A stretch of 64,000 nt of DNA from a candidate division Hyd24-12 bacterium UBA6080 (lineage in GTDB: Bacteria; Fermentibacterota; Fermentibacteria; Fermentibacterales; JCC-6). The DNA is taken from contig DIXM01000011.1 in NCBI GenBank assembly GCA_002436025.1, forward strand, positions 65,723-129,722, written 5' to 3'. A program made the position numbers and the translations under genes. Positions 1 through 8,897 of the stretch are shown piece after piece. Numbering within the stretch: position 1 is the first letter of the stretch; each line of letters starts with the position of its first letter. A model generated the notes under the pieces. That model saw only the letters and a program-made list of their open reading frames with translations, ran no database searches and was not told the DNA's origin.

Positions 1-1
1 A

Positions 2-1813
2 TCCCTTCGCGACCGGTACATGCTGTACGATCCGCTTGAGCGATTCATGGAGAAAAGCGGGATACTCAACGAATCCCGCCCCCTGAACGCCTGCTGGGGC
101 AGGCTCAGTGAGCTTTTGAAGCTTCAGCAGGGGGAGTACCTCATTCACCCGACGTACGGTCCGGGTCGAATAGTCCGCATTTCACGCTCGGCGTTCACTG
201 TGGACTTCCAGAAATCCCGTGATCACGACATGACACTGGATGCAGTAACAGAGACCACCAGGCCGGTCGACAGGCAGTCAGTCTTCGTGCTCTCCTGGAT
301 GGATCCCGAAACTCTGCAGAACATGGTGAACTCCGGTGGACCCAGGCTTCTCGAGACAGCCATGAGGGACCTTTCCACTGGCGGAAGCCTCTCCAGATCA
401 TCCCTGACAACAGCCCTCTCGGGGCAGGGCATCGATCCGGGGCCATTCTGGAGGGCGATCCGGGATGCGGCCAAGGTCACCGCGGGCTACGCTCTTATCG
501 GAGAGGAAATCTTCCTGCAGGAGGGTTCCTCAACTGTGGACAGGGTAAGAAGCATACTTACCGCAAGGGAACCGGCCCTCTCCGAGAAGGCGAGGCTCAT
601 CGAAGGGTTGCTGGCCTCAGATTCCCATGTCCCCAAAGAGGAGCTTCTCTCCATGATTTCACTGATCTGCTCCGCGAAATGTGTGGAACAGGGAGCGGCC
701 TTCGAGCTGGTGTGGCTGCTCGGAGGAGGGGAAATCCCCGCAGAACACGCGCCTTTTGCCCACAAACTGGTGGAATCCACCGCTTCAAGGGTTCTGCGGG
801 CCATGTCCGAAATGCACTCGCAGGTCTCCAGAAAGGACTATCTGGCCCTCTACCTCCTCTCGGGCCCCGCGGACGGTCATCTCACGGAGCTTATGGACAG
901 CCTTCCCAGGGGACCCCGCCTTTTCTGCCGGGATCTTTTGAAAGACTTGAATCCGGCGTTCCTGGCGACCTATCTCGCACGCTGCCTGTCGGACCCTTCA
1001 AGGGTGGAGCTTCACCTCTGGGGGCTGGAACAGGCCGCTGAAGCCGGTGATATCATTCCGGCCGGGGAGATCACGGGGCAGATCCTCAAAAACCTTTTCA
1101 GGGCACGTGCGGATACCCAGAAAAGGCTCTGCACACTTCTGATGAACCGTCTGCGCCCTTCCTTCGAGAGCCACATCGCATCCCTCGACACCCGAAGGCT
1201 CGAGAGGCTCGCCGATGAGCTGGACGAGCTGGGAAGTGCCCATGAAACGGGGCTCCTTCTTCTTGTGAGAAGACAGATCAACAGCCGCAGGACAGACGGG
1301 GCATCCTACAGAAAGCACTTCTGGGAGACCACCGCCGTGTTCTCGAGCCCCGCCCGCATCGAAGCCATGCATGATGAGACAGACCGTCTTCAACAGAAGG
1401 ACATCCCCGCCGCCGCTGAAGCGATCGCCGAAGCTGCGGCGCACGGCGACCTCTCTGAGAACGCCGAATACAAGGCGGCACTGGAAAGAAGGGATCTTCT
1501 CCTCGACACCCTTGACCGTCGCCGCAAGCTTCTCGCCATACTCAGGCCCTATCCGGTTCAAGACCTGTCGGACCGGGTGGTTTCCCCGGGAACACGGGTG
1601 ATAATCGAGGCCATGGACGACTCGGGCGACATGAGGGTACTGGGAATAGTGGGGCCGCTCGACACGGACCCCGAAGGCGGATGGATCAACTATCAGGCTC
1701 CCCTTGGGGCCGCCCTTCTGGGACGGGCAACTGGTGATACGGTCACACTCCCCGGAGAGGAAAGGTCCTGGAGAGTGTCGGGGATCGAGCTTCTTAACGA
1801 GGTTCTATCATGA
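2..1813 (+). CDS. GreA-domain transcription factor with long N-terminal extension (5' partial)
   Basis: The frame is open to the left edge, so the true start is probably outside the window. Residues ~40-65 (from the first ATG, position 20) hold an SH3/CarD-like stretch (EYLIHPTYGPGRIV). A long helical middle follows. The last ~150 residues match GreA: a coiled coil with the GDLSENAEY tip motif, whose acidic residues stimulate RNA polymerase transcript cleavage, then an FKBP-like C-terminal domain. Ordinary GreA is ~158 aa, so this is a large fusion like the extended GreA proteins of Chlamydiae. The role is probably rescue of backtracked RNA polymerase. The start of the next gene overlaps its stop by 4 bp. 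The GreA domain is sure; the function of the extension is unknown. Confidence 0.85.
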   Translation, partial: SLRDRYMLYDPLERFMEKSGILNESRPLNACWGRLSELLKLQQGEYLIHPTYGPGRIVRISRSAFTVDFQKSRDHDMTLDAVTETTRPVDRQSVFVLSWMDPETLQNMVNSGGPRLLETAMRDLSTGGSLSRSSLTTALSGQGIDPGPFWRAIRDAAKVTAGYALIGEEIFLQEGSSTVDRVRSILTAREPALSEKARLIEGLLASDSHVPKEELLSMISLICSAKCVEQGAAFELVWLLGGGEIPAEHAPFAHKLVESTASRVLRAMSEMHSQVSRKDYLALYLLSGPADGHLTELMDSLPRGPRLFCRDLLKDLNPAFLATYLARCLSDPSRVELHLWGLEQAAEAGDIIPAGEITGQILKNLFRARADTQKRLCTLLMNRLRPSFESHIASLDTRRLERLADELDELGSAHETGLLLLVRRQINSRRTDGASYRKHFWETTAVFSSPARIEAMHDETDRLQQKDIPAAAEAIAEAAAHGDLSENAEYKAALERRDLLLDTLDRRRKLLAILRPYPVQDLSDRVVSPGTRVIIEAMDDSGDMRVLGIVGPLDTDPEGGWINYQAPLGAALLGRATGDTVTLPGEERSWRVSGIELLNEVLS

Positions 1814-2094
1814 AATGCACGGGCTGCGGTCACGAGCACGATGAAAAAGTGGGGTTCGGCTCGGTTTGCGACCGGTGCCTTGCATGGCTTCACGTCTGCG
1901 TGAACTGTGCCCTGCATGACCGGGATTCCCGGAGATGCAGATCCCACACCACAGATTATTCCGGCGATCCGGGGGACAGGAACTTCTGCGAGGAGTTCAT
2001 GCCCTGGAACGGCCGTCACGCCCCGGGAACCGGCGAATCGGCCGGGGCCAGGTTCGAAGGCCTCTTCCGTGACGGAGATCGGGTAGACCCGTGA
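1810..2094 (+). CDS. small zinc-ribbon protein
   Basis: A 94-aa protein translationally coupled to the upstream gene (ATGA overlap) and to the downstream glycosyltransferase (4-bp overlap). It begins MKCTGCGHEH and has several cysteine/histidine pairs (CTGC, CDRC, CVNC, then C-x2-H), consistent with a zinc ribbon or a two-zinc finger. No catalytic motif is visible. Its position between a transcription factor and a glycosyltransferase gives little functional hint. It may be a nucleic-acid or protein adaptor. Coding is supported by the tight overlaps on both sides and by the cysteine spacing; function unknown. Confidence 0.7.
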   Translation: MKCTGCGHEHDEKVGFGSVCDRCLAWLHVCVNCALHDRDSRRCRSHTTDYSGDPGDRNFCEEFMPWNGRHAPGTGESAGARFEGLFRDGDRVDP

Positions 2095-3122
2095 GGATAC
2101 TGGTAGTCTCATCCGCAACCATACCCGGATTTTCCGGGGGCTGGTCGACCCCACTTGATCTTTTCGGAGACAGCCATAGCCCGATGTACCTGATAAGCTA
2201 CTGCAGGCCGGGACTGAGACGCTTCGAAGGCATTCCCTACCTGGGCCTTGGGCTCTCCGGCCGCAGGCTGTTACACCCGTTCCTTGAGAGGATGCGCTGC
2301 AAGCTGGAGAGGGAGCTGGTCCCTCTGGGCATCAAATGGTGTTTCCGGCACTTCAAGGCTGACCTGGTGATATGCCTGGACGAACTGGCCGGTTTCGCCG
2401 CCATGAAGACGGGCCTGCCCTTCGCGATGCGCTTCCATGCCAACCCGGTTCTCGAAACCGAAGGAGGCGAGTTCAAAAGACTGTTGAGCAGCGCCCTGTT
2501 CTCCACTGCGTGCAATGGAACAGACATTCCGGGCACCGTAACGCTGCTCCACACAGAAGACATCTCCCGGTTCGCGTTCGCCCCCCCGACAAGGCCGCAG
2601 AAAGCCCTTCTTCTATGTGTCCTCAACGAGGAACACCGCCCGCAGGATTTCATTGACGGGGTAATGGCGTCCCGCTCCATGACGGGAGACATAGTGGGGA
2701 CCGGTCCGCTTGAAGACCTGGTTGGGAAACTCTGTAAAGCGACCGGTGGCCGTGTCAGGCTTCTTCCACCGCTGCCCCGGCTTCGTCTCGGCGGGATATC
2801 AGGGAGATACCAGGTGGGGGTAGCTACCCTCGCCCCGAGAGAAAGCCTTGTGTACCAGATGAAGGTGGTCACCTACATGGCTTGCGGAATGCACGTGATC
2901 GCAAGCAAATGGACGGATACCGTCCACAAGGTACCGCACCTGCTGGACGTGTATTCTGACCCGGATGACCTGGCGCGGAAACTCGACGCGGTGCAGGAAA
3001 ACTGGATAAGTCTCGAGGAAAGAAGAAGATCGGCTCTGCTCTGGGTAAGGGAGAACTACTCGATTGAGATACCCCGAAGGATTTTCAACGACCTTCTTAA
3101 GAAACAGTTCTCCGGGAGCTAA
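2091..3122 (+). CDS. glycosyltransferase, GT-B fold (family 1/4-like)
   Basis: A 343-aa protein with a typical GT-B start (MRILVVSSATIPGFSGGW) and a C-terminal half containing G-T-G-P-L-E-D-L (residues ~200-207) and a nucleotide-sugar-binding-like segment VTYMACGMHVIASKW in the place where GT4 enzymes carry their E-x7-E region. The usual acidic pair is weak, so the exact family is uncertain. It probably adds a sugar to a cell-surface glycan. It overlaps the stop of the zinc-ribbon gene by 4 bp and converges on the flippase gene, overlapping its 3' end by 26 bp. The start GTG/ATG choice is fixed by the short overlap. Confidence 0.75.
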   Translation: MRILVVSSATIPGFSGGWSTPLDLFGDSHSPMYLISYCRPGLRRFEGIPYLGLGLSGRRLLHPFLERMRCKLERELVPLGIKWCFRHFKADLVICLDELAGFAAMKTGLPFAMRFHANPVLETEGGEFKRLLSSALFSTACNGTDIPGTVTLLHTEDISRFAFAPPTRPQKALLLCVLNEEHRPQDFIDGVMASRSMTGDIVGTGPLEDLVGKLCKATGGRVRLLPPLPRLRLGGISGRYQVGVATLAPRESLVYQMKVVTYMACGMHVIASKWTDTVHKVPHLLDVYSDPDDLARKLDAVQENWISLEERRRSALLWVRENYSIEIPRRIFNDLLKKQFSGS

Positions 3123-4674
3123 TCATTGTCCTGATCCGTCCAACCGCATCTGAGAGTGTCCGGCATCGAAGAGATGCAAGCGTCACCACATACACGGCGG
3201 AACCTGCAAGCCCGTAAATGCACAGCATGATGACTCTTACAGTGAAACTCTCCGCAGGGTTGAAGGGCAGAAAGGTCCTCAGCAGAAGAACCGCGCCGAT
3301 CATTGCCACCAAGGCAAGTGCCATTCTCAACTGCTCGGGCATGATTTCCCGCAGGCCAAGTCCGCCCATCTTTCTGGAAAGTGCCCATGTCTGATAGATT
3401 GCCTTCAGCGTGGATGAGGCTGTTGTGGCGAGGGCCAGTCCCCCTATTCCGAGAGGTGCGATCAGGATGAAGTTGAGCAGCACGTTGATCGTAAGACCAA
3501 TGACGCCTATCACAACCGGTGTCGTTGAGTCTTTCAGGGCGTAGAAGGCCTTTGAAGTCAGGCTGAAGAGACCGCTCCGCATCAGCCAGGGAGCGTAGAA
3601 CGCAAGCGCATAAGCAACATATCTGGCATTGTCAGCGGTGAAATTGCCTCGTTGAAACAAAACGCTTACCAGTGGCAGGGCGATCACGGTTAGCAGGGCC
3701 GCCATGGGAAACATGATCAGAGAAGTCTGATTGAGCCCGTATTTGAAGTTTGCGATCAACTCCTCATGCTCTCCCCTGGCTGCTTTTGTTGAGTAACTGA
3801 GTTCGGCCATTACGGCAAAAGGTGCAAAGGCAACAGCGAAAGCGATGTTCTTGATCCTGTCCGCATAGTCAAGCGCTGTGATGGAGCTGGGCATCAAGAA
3901 TGATGCCAGGATCTTGTCGGCAACAGGCCCAAGAAAACCAGCCAGAGTTCCAATCATCACAGGGCCGGCCATTTTTGCCAGTTGCCCCAGATTTGGGTCC
4001 TTTTCGAACACTGGTTCGGGCCTGTAGCCGCTTCTGATTGCGCATACGAGCACATATCCAAAAGCCAATCCCACCCCCGCGGTAACCGACCACGGCAACA
4101 CCATGACGCCCCAGCGGGGTCCCACTATGAACAGCATTGCCGTCGAGATGCCAAGGTCAATGACTCCCGCCATTCCCATGGTGGAGAATCTTTTCTCGTA
4201 CTGGATGAAAATTGAGAGTATGCCGCTCAAGGCTCGGAGCAGAACCGTTGGAACAAGAATCCTCAGCATTATCGATGCCATTGCAAGCATGTCCGGAGAA
4301 CTGCCGGGACTTACCGCTATCACCGCTTGTCGTGACCCTGCGAACAGTGGAAACATCAGAAGGGTTCCAGAAATGGCCACCCAGGTCATGACAAGATTCA
4401 TGAACCGAACAGCGCCTTTTTTCCCTTTCATCTTTACGACTCTGGCGTAAATGGGCAGAAAGGTCGAACCGAAGGTGTGAACAATGAGGTCACGAACCAG
4501 GAAAGGCAGCACAAGGGCGACCGCGAAAGCATCCGTTCTCCAGTCGGCCCCGAATATTCTGGCTATGCCTGCGAATCTGAGATACGAGAGAACTGCAATG
4601 AGAAAATTGGCAATTGAGAGAACGGAAAAACCAAAAACAGCCCCCTGCGGTTTCGGGGTGATTCTCTCAGTCAC
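3097..4674 (-). CDS. MurJ/MviN-family lipid-linked glycan flippase
   Basis: A 525-aa polytopic membrane protein with ~14 hydrophobic segments. Its N-terminal FGFSVLSIANFLIAVLSYLR, followed by an F-G-x-D-x-R-T-D-A-F motif, is characteristic of MviN/MurJ of the MVF superfamily. The family moves undecaprenyl-PP-linked precursors across the inner membrane. Here, next to Wzz and a Wzy-like gene, an O-antigen/exopolysaccharide flippase role is as likely as peptidoglycan lipid II. The start is GTG, 6 nt behind a strong GGAGG ribosome site. The gene lies 16 bp downstream of the chain-length gene and is probably co-transcribed with it. Confidence 0.88.
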   Translation of the reverse strand: MTERITPKPQGAVFGFSVLSIANFLIAVLSYLRFAGIARIFGADWRTDAFAVALVLPFLVRDLIVHTFGSTFLPIYARVVKMKGKKGAVRFMNLVMTWVAISGTLLMFPLFAGSRQAVIAVSPGSSPDMLAMASIMLRILVPTVLLRALSGILSIFIQYEKRFSTMGMAGVIDLGISTAMLFIVGPRWGVMVLPWSVTAGVGLAFGYVLVCAIRSGYRPEPVFEKDPNLGQLAKMAGPVMIGTLAGFLGPVADKILASFLMPSSITALDYADRIKNIAFAVAFAPFAVMAELSYSTKAARGEHEELIANFKYGLNQTSLIMFPMAALLTVIALPLVSVLFQRGNFTADNARYVAYALAFYAPWLMRSGLFSLTSKAFYALKDSTTPVVIGVIGLTINVLLNFILIAPLGIGGLALATTASSTLKAIYQTWALSRKMGGLGLREIMPEQLRMALALVAMIGAVLLLRTFLPFNPAESFTVRVIMLCIYGLAGSAVYVVTLASLRCRTLSDAVGRIRTMISSRRTVS

Positions 4675-4690
4675 CGGATCCTCCGCAAAG

Positions 4691-5926
4691 TCACTGTTTT
4701 TTTGGTTTTCGTCTGAAATCCGACCTCACATCATTGAAAAGATTGTTCCATGCGCTCCAGGAGTCGGGTTTCTCGATCTTCAGGGTATGCCATCTCTCTC
4801 TGCCAAGCAGATAGCAGCAGAGAATGAACACTGTGGCAAGGAAGACCTCAATCCAGATGATGAGTTTTTTTGGCTTGCTTTTCCAGCCCGGATGGTTGGG
4901 GGAGTCAAGTACCCTCAAAGTCGAGTGGATGCTAAGCTCCTGTATCCGTGCCTGCTGCAGACTGATGGACAGCATTGACACCATCTTTATCTGCACCTCG
5001 TAATCGGTTTTCAACCTGGCGTACTCGAGCATTGCAATGGGCAGTTCATCCACGCTGATCCCGATATCCAACCCTCCGGCGACGCTTCCTGACTCGATGT
5101 CGGAAATTGCCCTGGCGATCGCTGCCGCCTCGGCGTCAAGTTCATTAAGGGTCGCGCTGTGTCCCGTTCTGACACCGCGTCGAATGGCATCAGCCGTTAT
5201 GACAGTTTCTACATACCGGGCCTTCATCTCGGAAAGAACATCCATCAGCTGACTCAGAACAGCGTTGGGCTCAATGAAGCCGTAAGCCTCTTCGAAAGCC
5301 AGAAGAGATTCCGAGGTGACGGAAAGCATGCTGTCGGCAACACGAAGCTGTCTCTCAAGGAGAAACTGGTCCTCGATCTGCCGCTGGGACAGAACCCACA
5401 TGTTGATGCTGTCCAGGGAGGCGATCACTTCCTCCGCCACGAGTATTGAAAACTCGGGGCTGCTGGTTGTGATCTCAAGCTGAATGAAGCCAGACGACGT
5501 GGTGGTTGCGCTGTAGCGCTTCCTGAACTGCTTGCGAGCCAGATAAAGGGCGGTGTGGGGTTCGCGTTCGTATCTGTCATCAAGGTGTTGCGTGGCCAGA
5601 TAGCCCGTCTTTATCATTACATGATCGATAAGGGAACGACTGTTGAGAATGGTGACGTAAACATCCCCAAGAGTTGTCATGAGTGGCAGGGAGTAACCCA
5701 TCCCACCGCTGAAGAATCCCGCAAGCTCGCCCACAGAGAAGCCCCCCATGGTCATTCCGGAAAGATTCTGCTCTTCAGGGGGCAGTATCACGGTTGTGAC
5801 AGTGTATTCCCTGGGAAGAAGGTAGGTGATGCCAATCGTGGGAACCATCACGAACAGAATCGTCTTCAGAAAGAAAACCCGGTTTTTAAGAAGAAGGTAC
5901 ATCATCTTTGATGGCGCGCTTTGCAT
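4691..5926 (-). CDS. Wzz-type polysaccharide chain-length determinant
   Basis: A 411-aa protein with one membrane helix near residues 15-37, a long periplasmic part with coiled-coil segments (~150-290), and a second helix near 355-378. Just before the second helix is the proline-rich LDSPNHPGWKSKPKK stretch seen in Wzz/PCP proteins. There is no C-terminal tyrosine kinase domain, so it resembles a PCP-1/PCP-2a-type co-polymerase without the BY-kinase fusion. The product would set the length of the polymer made by the adjacent Wzy-like protein. It starts 9 nt after the stop of that upstream gene; both are on the minus strand. Confidence 0.85.
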   Translation of the reverse strand: MQSAPSKMMYLLLKNRVFFLKTILFVMVPTIGITYLLPREYTVTTVILPPEEQNLSGMTMGGFSVGELAGFFSGGMGYSLPLMTTLGDVYVTILNSRSLIDHVMIKTGYLATQHLDDRYEREPHTALYLARKQFRKRYSATTTSSGFIQLEITTSSPEFSILVAEEVIASLDSINMWVLSQRQIEDQFLLERQLRVADSMLSVTSESLLAFEEAYGFIEPNAVLSQLMDVLSEMKARYVETVITADAIRRGVRTGHSATLNELDAEAAAIARAISDIESGSVAGGLDIGISVDELPIAMLEYARLKTDYEVQIKMVSMLSISLQQARIQELSIHSTLRVLDSPNHPGWKSKPKKLIIWIEVFLATVFILCCYLLGRERWHTLKIEKPDSWSAWNNLFNDVRSDFRRKPKKQ

Positions 5927-5935
5927 GGCGGTTTC

Positions 5936-7471
5936 TCACTCCCTCAACAGGCCGGACGGTGTTTCCGCCCCGCAGTCGTTCTCGTTCTCATGATCAACAC
6001 GAGTATTATATGGCTTAACGGTGTGCTCGCGCCCGAGGACAGCCAGCATCCCAAGGGATATCCAGAAAAAAGAGCCGGTCTGCGGCCACTGAAGCAGATT
6101 GTCAACGATCTGGTGGGCGCCGAAGGCTGCAAGCCCCGAAACGAATCCCACCGCAAGATCACTTTCGCACCGGTATCTCAGCGCCTTGAGGGATGCGTAC
6201 ACAGCGAGCGCGATGATCAACAGAAGAGAGAGCGCGGAAGCAATTCCCCCTTTCAGAACCATATCGAAAAAAAGGCTGTTCAATCCGCCGAAATTCCGAA
6301 TGTGTTCGGTGCTTTGTTCGTGCCTGACCTCCCAGAAGCTGTAGAGATTGGAACCCCCCGAGTAGAACTCTTTGGCACCCCACCCGACTCCTGTAATCGG
6401 ATTGGTCTTGATGTCCATTATGTAGCGGCTGTAGCTGACATATCTGTGCAGAAGGGTCGCCTCGAACACGACACGTGATGGATTGGTGAGCAGAACCAAC
6501 TGACGGTCGAACGTCTCTGCGTTCGCCGTCACGATGCCGACGAAAACCGAGACAGAAAGAACAGGAACCCATACCTTTCGCCGAAACCTGTAGATGAGGT
6601 AGAGGATACTGGAAAGGGATATCGTCAGAAAACCCCCTCTGGAGTAGGTATAGAGGCCGTTCAACATCCCAAGAACCACTGCGGTGAAACAGAGGATCTT
6701 CCAGCGTTTCTCCTTGAAATAGAACGCGGCTGCGAGGGTGGCAGGCACCGTCAGCTCGAGAAAACCTGAATAGCTGTTGGCCCCGCCCCTGATCGTGGAA
6801 AAGGCTCGCCCGGCGATTTGATATCCTGATGCCACTTCGCCCACCGACCATGCGGAGCCGGAGTGAAACTGGTAAACACCGTAAACCGAAAGAACAAGCA
6901 AGGTCAGCACGAACGCTTTCAGCATTCGGTCGAACCATCCCTTTTCACCGTACCAGTCAAGGATGATCAGTGGCAACAACGCCGGAATGAAAAACTTGTG
7001 GGACTCACGAACGGCGTTGAGAACATGCTGACCGTTTACATGAATTGAAACGAACAGTGAGGTCATCTGGGCAAGATACGCAAACAGCAGGAGTCGCGAG
7101 AAAACGCCGAACGGCGGTGCAGGGGAATATGATGCTGTCTTCGCCAGAAAATAAACGAGATAGCCGAAAAACAGAAAAGCAACAGCAAGCAGAAGAGGGA
7201 ACGGGCCTAGACTTATCTCAGTGTATCCGAGAGCTATCGCGAGGGGCAGCAGCAGGAACCACCTCCGTGGATCGGGCATGAAAAAGAAAAGGAACGGAAG
7301 ACCTGGAAGCAGCATCATCGGAAGAACCATGGAACCGGGCAGCATCAGGATACAAGCCGTGAAGTAAAGCAGGAGTGTTCCGGCAAGAACAACGCATGCT
7401 CTGCTGAAAGGCTGCGTGGGCGACGAGGAGATGCCTTCGTTGGAACAAGCATGCCTGGAGTTGTCTGGCAT
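5936..7471 (-). CDS. O-antigen polymerase/ligase-like membrane protein (Wzy/WaaL)
   Basis: A 511-aa polytopic protein with ~12 hydrophobic helices and a large periplasmic loop after residue ~330. That loop contains a Wzy_C-like segment (TNPITGVGWGAKEF) typical of the O-antigen ligase/polymerase superfamily. The enzyme would join repeat units (Wzy) or transfer polymer to an acceptor (WaaL); the two cannot be separated by eye. I chose ATG at 7471 because an AAAGGA site lies ~8 nt upstream. An in-frame upstream start at 7525 would add 18 residues and has no ribosome site. It is followed at 9 nt by the Wzz gene. Confidence 0.85.
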   Translation of the reverse strand: MPDNSRHACSNEGISSSPTQPFSRACVVLAGTLLLYFTACILMLPGSMVLPMMLLPGLPFLFFFMPDPRRWFLLLPLAIALGYTEISLGPFPLLLAVAFLFFGYLVYFLAKTASYSPAPPFGVFSRLLLFAYLAQMTSLFVSIHVNGQHVLNAVRESHKFFIPALLPLIILDWYGEKGWFDRMLKAFVLTLLVLSVYGVYQFHSGSAWSVGEVASGYQIAGRAFSTIRGGANSYSGFLELTVPATLAAAFYFKEKRWKILCFTAVVLGMLNGLYTYSRGGFLTISLSSILYLIYRFRRKVWVPVLSVSVFVGIVTANAETFDRQLVLLTNPSRVVFEATLLHRYVSYSRYIMDIKTNPITGVGWGAKEFYSGGSNLYSFWEVRHEQSTEHIRNFGGLNSLFFDMVLKGGIASALSLLLIIALAVYASLKALRYRCESDLAVGFVSGLAAFGAHQIVDNLLQWPQTGSFFWISLGMLAVLGREHTVKPYNTRVDHENENDCGAETPSGLLRE

Positions 7472-7553
7472 CACGGTTCCTTTCGGTGAACCGGCCTGAT
7501 CAAGCCGAACACTGAATATAACCACGGAGGTTCAGGGGAACTCAACCACAGAA

Positions 7554-8897
7554 CTACATGGAAGAAAAAGCACGCTCGCTTGTTTCACGCAGTTTTCGGC
7601 GGAGTTTAACCATCCTGCCGGGAACCACTTTCAGAAGGACGGAACAGGATCTGATCAACGCCATGGCCGCCCTGTTTTTGCATGTGACGGCGAAATCCGA
7701 TGAGACAGTGGCGTTTTGGGCTCGGAAGCCGTGTATCCTCCCCGAAAAGGCAGACCTGAACCTGTGCTCGATCTGGGTTCCAATGGCAAAACGACCATGG
7801 AATCTGGCCATGTACTCGCCGGCGATCTCACCGATCTCCCTGGCCTTTTTTTGGTTCATGAAGACGAACTGCAGTTTCAAAACTGCGTCATCAATGTCAG
7901 GAAGAGCCCATAACGATCCCTTCTCGTATGGTGTGTCGGTTTGCTCCAGAGGCGCAAGTGTAAACTTCACAGGAAGGGAGTTGCATACGTTCATGTAATC
8001 CATGTTGCCGCTCCAGCCGGTGGCGATGACCGGTTTTCCCATTGCCATTGCCTCGGCGATCCCCAGTCCGAACCCTTCTGCACGATGAAGTGACACATAT
8101 GCGTCGCAAGATTTTGTCAATACTAACAGAGTGTTGTCATCAAAACAGTTATCAATAAATAAAACATTAATACCTTCTGCTGCTTCCCTGAGCATGTTCA
8201 TCTGGTCAGGGCACAAAGTGCCGTTTTGTGATTTGATGACCAGCTGCACGGGCTGTGACGGTTTGAATGCCCTGCGAAAAACATCGATGAGAGCCAGAGG
8301 GTTCTTTCTGCTCAACGAGCTGTTGAAATCAAAAGAGAAAAGGAAAATGAAATCGTCTGCCTTAAGCCCGAACCTTTCCCGGTTGGCCTCAACTTTCTCC
8401 GGTTGGACCACATGAGGTATGAGTATTACCGGAACCGGCGAGGCCATTGATATTCCTCTGGCCATGAAGCTGCCCCCGACCCATATCTCATCCACAAGGG
8501 CGAACCTGTCGTGCCATTTATCGGGAAAGCTCTCGGTTTCCCAGGCCCATATGCCAATTGTGTAACGGTTCTTGAAGAATCCGGCACCGACCTCGCTTCT
8601 GAAAGTGTTGAGAAGATCGGGATTGATATGGACGATGTTCACGGGATGAAGTGCGTTGCTGTTTTTTACAATGGAGGAGAGGTGGCCTCTGTTTTCTTCT
8701 GATCTACCGGGAAGCAGTTCCCTGGCGTCAATCTGCAGAACATCGATTCCCATCCCCTCAAGAGCGCTGATGTATCCCCTGGCGGCATGTCCCAGTCCCA
8801 GCGCGGCCCTGGTAAAACCGGCGTAGTTCACTCCCCCCGGGAGCCCGCGATGGTTACCGCTGCTGCGTATCACAATTCCGGATTCTGTTTGGTTCAT
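7554..8897 (-). CDS. glycosyltransferase family 4
   Basis: A 447-aa GT-B enzyme. The N-terminal half has G-G-V-N-Y-A-G-F near residue 22. The C-terminal half has the retaining GT4 signature around HRAEGFGLGIAEAMAMGKPV (E-x7-E). I placed the start at the ATG at 8897 (MNQTES). The open frame runs further upstream, but that part lies inside the 3' end of the GT2 gene and does not look like protein. The start overlaps that gene by 44 bp and no clear ribosome site is visible, so the exact start is uncertain. Likely role: one linkage in the surface glycan repeat unit. Confidence 0.85.
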   Translation of the reverse strand: MNQTESGIVIRSSGNHRGLPGGVNYAGFTRAALGLGHAARGYISALEGMGIDVLQIDARELLPGRSEENRGHLSSIVKNSNALHPVNIVHINPDLLNTFRSEVGAGFFKNRYTIGIWAWETESFPDKWHDRFALVDEIWVGGSFMARGISMASPVPVILIPHVVQPEKVEANRERFGLKADDFIFLFSFDFNSSLSRKNPLALIDVFRRAFKPSQPVQLVIKSQNGTLCPDQMNMLREAAEGINVLFIDNCFDDNTLLVLTKSCDAYVSLHRAEGFGLGIAEAMAMGKPVIATGWSGNMDYMNVCNSLPVKFTLAPLEQTDTPYEKGSLWALPDIDDAVLKLQFVFMNQKKAREIGEIAGEYMARFHGRFAIGTQIEHRFRSAFSGRIHGFRAQNATVSSDFAVTCKNRAAMALIRSCSVLLKVVPGRMVKLRRKLRETSERAFSSM

